The notes beneath the pieces are model-generated. The model worked only from the letters and a program-made list of their open reading frames with translations, had not been told where the DNA came from and made no database searches. DNA of 7,167 nucleotides from Planctomycetota bacterium (lineage in GTDB: Bacteria > Planctomycetota > UBA1135 > UBA2386): the NCBI GenBank assembly GCA_020425885.1, contig JAGQRA010000256.1:1-7167 (forward strand), in the 5' to 3' direction. How positions within the stretch are numbered: the stretch's first letter is position 1; every line of letters begins with the position of its first letter. The translations under genes and the position numbers were made by a program. Positions 5,542-7,167 of this stretch are shown here, piece by piece.

Positions 5542-5973
5542 ATGGACAAGGTGCTGAAGGAGTACCCGTCCATGGCATCGTTCCTCATGCCGGCGGTGTT
5601 CAACGCCCTGATGCAGAGCGAAGAGCCGCAGCATGCCGTCGCGTTGCAGCCGCGCGTCTGCGACGTCCTCATCGCCAACGAGGATGCCGAATCGCTCAAC
5701 TCGCTGGCGTGGATGATCGTCGATCCCGCCGAGGAGATCGAGAAGCGCGACCTCGCCACCGCCGAGCGCGCGGCGAAGAAGGCGGTCGAGCTGACCAAGG
5801 AGCAGGACTGGGCGATCATCGACACGCTGGCGCGCGTCCACTTCTGGAAGCAGGACTACAAGCAGGCGGTGGTCTGGCAGCGGAAGGCGGTGGCACTCTG
5901 TGAGGAGGGCGAAGACCGCGATGGGCTGGCGGCGACGCTTGCCGAGTACGAGGAGTTGCTCGGCGGCAAGTAG
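5542..5973 (+). CDS. TPR-containing C-terminal fragment, probably of a thioredoxin/TlpA-like protein (143 aa)
   Basis: The product is all-helical. DAESLNSLAWMIVDP (48-62), KRDLATAERAAKKAVELTKE (68-87) and AIIDTLARVHFWKQDYKQAV (91-110) form tetratricopeptide-type helix pairs; VVWQRKAVALCEE and LAATLAEYEELLGGK close it. This series (N-LAW-xI-D, K-RDL-A-x-x-A, I-DTLARV, K-A-x-x-QRKA) is the known C-terminal end of larger redoxin proteins in which a thioredoxin domain precedes the TPR part. No CxxC motif or signal peptide is present here. The same frame is open back to 5185, but residues before about 5517 are low-complexity Arg/Ser sequence lying antisense to the 56-aa gene, so the true homology appears to start abruptly. 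I read this as a gene that lost its 5' part, possibly when the neighbouring module arrived. ATG 5542 lacks a Shine-Dalgarno, so it may be a pseudogene. Stand-alone TPR protein is the alternative. Confidence 0.6.
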   Translation: MDKVLKEYPSMASFLMPAVFNALMQSEEPQHAVALQPRVCDVLIANEDAESLNSLAWMIVDPAEEIEKRDLATAERAAKKAVELTKEQDWAIIDTLARVHFWKQDYKQAVVWQRKAVALCEEGEDRDGLAATLAEYEELLGGK

Positions 5974-6047
5974 ATGCCGGGTGTGCGCGGTCTTGGCTTC
6001 GACCGATGGCCCTGACCCGCCGCGGGCAACGGCTTCGGCGTCCGGAC

Positions 6048-7043
6048 TCAGCGCGAACGCGGCTGCAGCAGGCGGGCTTCGATGTCGGTCCGGATCTCGG
6101 TCCAGTGCTGCTTGTACGGCATGTCGGGGCCCATGTCGTAGCGGCCGATCCCTTCCTCGCAGAGCCAGCGAAGCTGTTCGAGCTGCAGCAGATTGCCGAT
6201 CGAGCAGCGGCTCCATTCCTCGGCATAGCTGAACTGCTGGCCGCGGTAGACGGCACCGGCGAGGCCGCCGAAGATGAAGCCGATGTCTCGCTCTTCATGG
6301 CGCGCGAACATGACGCGGCCGCCGCCCGATGCCGCGAGCCGGCGCAGCATGCGCCCGTAGAAGTCGAGCGAAGGTGGTTCGGCCATGCCGCAGCGGCCGA
6401 TGCCCTTCCAGCTCGTGCGTTCGACCGCGATCATGCGATCGTAGACCGCGGCGGCGTGTTCGGCGTCGCGCGGTCGGCAGCGCTCGAAGGTGACGCCGAG
6501 CGCCGCGGCGCGCCGGGCTGCCTGCCCGAGGTTGCGGCGCCACGATCCCGAGCGGCGCGACAGGTAGCCGTCGAGTCCGCCCGCGAGCGAGGCGCTGCAG
6601 AGGGTGGTCGGCGCCAGCCGGTGGATCAGGTAGCGCCGGCCGAACGACGCGGTGATGGCGCCCACCGTCGGGCCATCGGCGGATAGCCCGCTCAGCAGCA
6701 GGCTCGGCGAGGGCCCATCCCCCGTGCGTTCGGCGAGGAACTCGGTCAGCAAGGCCACGGCGTCGGTGCCGAGCAGCGGCGAGCCGAACAGCCAATGGGA
6801 TTCGACCGGTGCCAGCAACGGCCCGAACCCGGCATCGTCGTGTTCGGCGAAGGCGATGATGCTGCCGGCGCGTTCGCGAAGGTGCAGCGGCAGGTGCGGG
6901 TAGAAGGCCTCGTGGAACGAGAACTGCCACTCGGTGCGGCAGCAGAACGGGTCGATCTGTGCCGCCTGTGCCGCGGCGCGGTTCCATGCCGAAGTGGCGT
7001 GGTCGAGTTCGGCGAGGCTGCGGCGGTGCATGCGCGCGGTCAT
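6048..7043 (-). CDS. GNAT-fold acyltransferase, FemAB/CelD (BioF2-like) type (331 aa)
   Basis: Predicted cytoplasmic acyl- or aminoacyltransferase of the Acetyltransf_6 group, whose members act in envelope, polysaccharide or natural-product assembly; the substrate is not deducible. An N-terminal half (about 15-145, beginning NRAAAQAAQIDPFCCRTEWQ) precedes the hallmark linker LSRRSGSWRRNLGQAARRA (161-179), equivalent to the LS.K.R.NLRR.. motif. The second half carries VMFARHEERDIGFIFGG (244-260), VYRGQQFSYAEEWSRCSIGN (265-284), LLQLEQLRWLCEEGIGRYDMG (from 285), the conserved end of the family where the D-x-G closes the acyl-CoA site. Length is normal. ATG 7043 was chosen over ATG 7031 because it keeps the full N-terminus; neither has a clear Shine-Dalgarno. 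It is convergent with the TPR fragment, 74 bases between stops. It may belong functionally with the GNAT gene at the left, both being in envelope-type families, but they are not in one operon. Confidence 0.9.
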   Translation of the reverse strand: MTARMHRRSLAELDHATSAWNRAAAQAAQIDPFCCRTEWQFSFHEAFYPHLPLHLRERAGSIIAFAEHDDAGFGPLLAPVESHWLFGSPLLGTDAVALLTEFLAERTGDGPSPSLLLSGLSADGPTVGAITASFGRRYLIHRLAPTTLCSASLAGGLDGYLSRRSGSWRRNLGQAARRAAALGVTFERCRPRDAEHAAAVYDRMIAVERTSWKGIGRCGMAEPPSLDFYGRMLRRLAASGGGRVMFARHEERDIGFIFGGLAGAVYRGQQFSYAEEWSRCSIGNLLQLEQLRWLCEEGIGRYDMGPDMPYKQHWTEIRTDIEARLLQPRSR

Positions 7044-7112
7044 CGTAGCGACGTTCGGCAGTGCGGAGGAGAAGGGACGGCAGGCTGCTCGGCGTGGTCC
7101 CTCGGGCGATTC

Positions 7113-7127
7113 TGCCGCGTGGCGGCA
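7113..7127. repeat. Perfect 6-bp stem, 3-base loop, upstream of the acyltransferase
   Basis: TGCCGC (7113-7118), GTG, GCGGCA (7122-7127). It lies 70 bases before the ATG at 7043 in the 124-base leader that runs to the window edge. No T tract follows on either strand, so it may be part of a terminator of an unseen gene, a leader structure, or chance. I saw no other gene, promoter or RNA in 7044-7167. Confidence 0.3.
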
Positions 7128-7167
7128 CGGTCGCCGATGCTGTATGGCCAGGAATCACGGCCCGCGG

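Noticed and set aside
5254..6216. Minus-strand open frame of 320 codons spanning the TPR fragment
   Set aside because: No protein-like pattern across most of it; it only shares its last 20 codons with the coupled stub. The plus strand carries clear TPR helices at 5542-5973.

Overview
The window is GC-rich chromosomal-type DNA from a bacterium. Coding stretches are dominated by G/C third positions, some likely starts are GTG, and Shine-Dalgarno sequences are mostly weak. The gene set (a permease of the SLC13 family with RCK_C/TrkA_C domains, two GNAT-fold acyltransferases, an AAA_14/DUF4143 ATPase, a nucleotidyltransferase-fold protein) fits a proteobacterium, perhaps Xanthomonadales-like, but the sequence contains no marker that settles the taxon. 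I see no rRNA, tRNA, CRISPR array, transposase or integrase.

Layout. Left block: a two-domain GNAT acetyltransferase (1027 to 38, minus) leads by an ATGA stop/start overlap into a gene cut by the left edge (from 41, minus). Divergent from it is an SLC13/DASS-type ion permease with two cytoplasmic RCK_C domains (1154-2941, plus). Middle block: an accessory module with a nucleotidyltransferase-fold protein (3644 to 3009, minus) divergent from an AAA_14/DUF4143 ATPase (3809-5188, plus). They share a 164-bp intergenic region that holds a G8 run, an imperfect palindrome and a locally AT-richer stretch. Just past the ATPase, on the minus strand, is a 56-codon gene (5483 to 5313) that resembles small proteins usually encoded next to nucleotidyltransferases. 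It runs by a GTGA overlap into a 20-codon stub. Right block: a 143-codon TPR region (5542-5973, plus) that looks like the C-terminal end of a larger thioredoxin/TlpA-type protein, then, convergent with it, a FemAB/CelD-like (BioF2-like) acyltransferase (7043 to 6048, minus).

Interpretation. The outer genes look like ordinary metabolic or envelope functions. The middle 3.0-5.5 kb looks like a mobile toxin-antitoxin or defence-type island that has been rearranged: a lone nucleotidyltransferase, a separated small partner-like gene with a truncated coupled ORF, an ATPase between them, and a decapitated host gene on the right. The best candidate for something new is this three-part set (nucleotidyltransferase, AAA_14/DUF4143 ATPase, 56-aa protein). 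That the parts work together is inference from proximity only.
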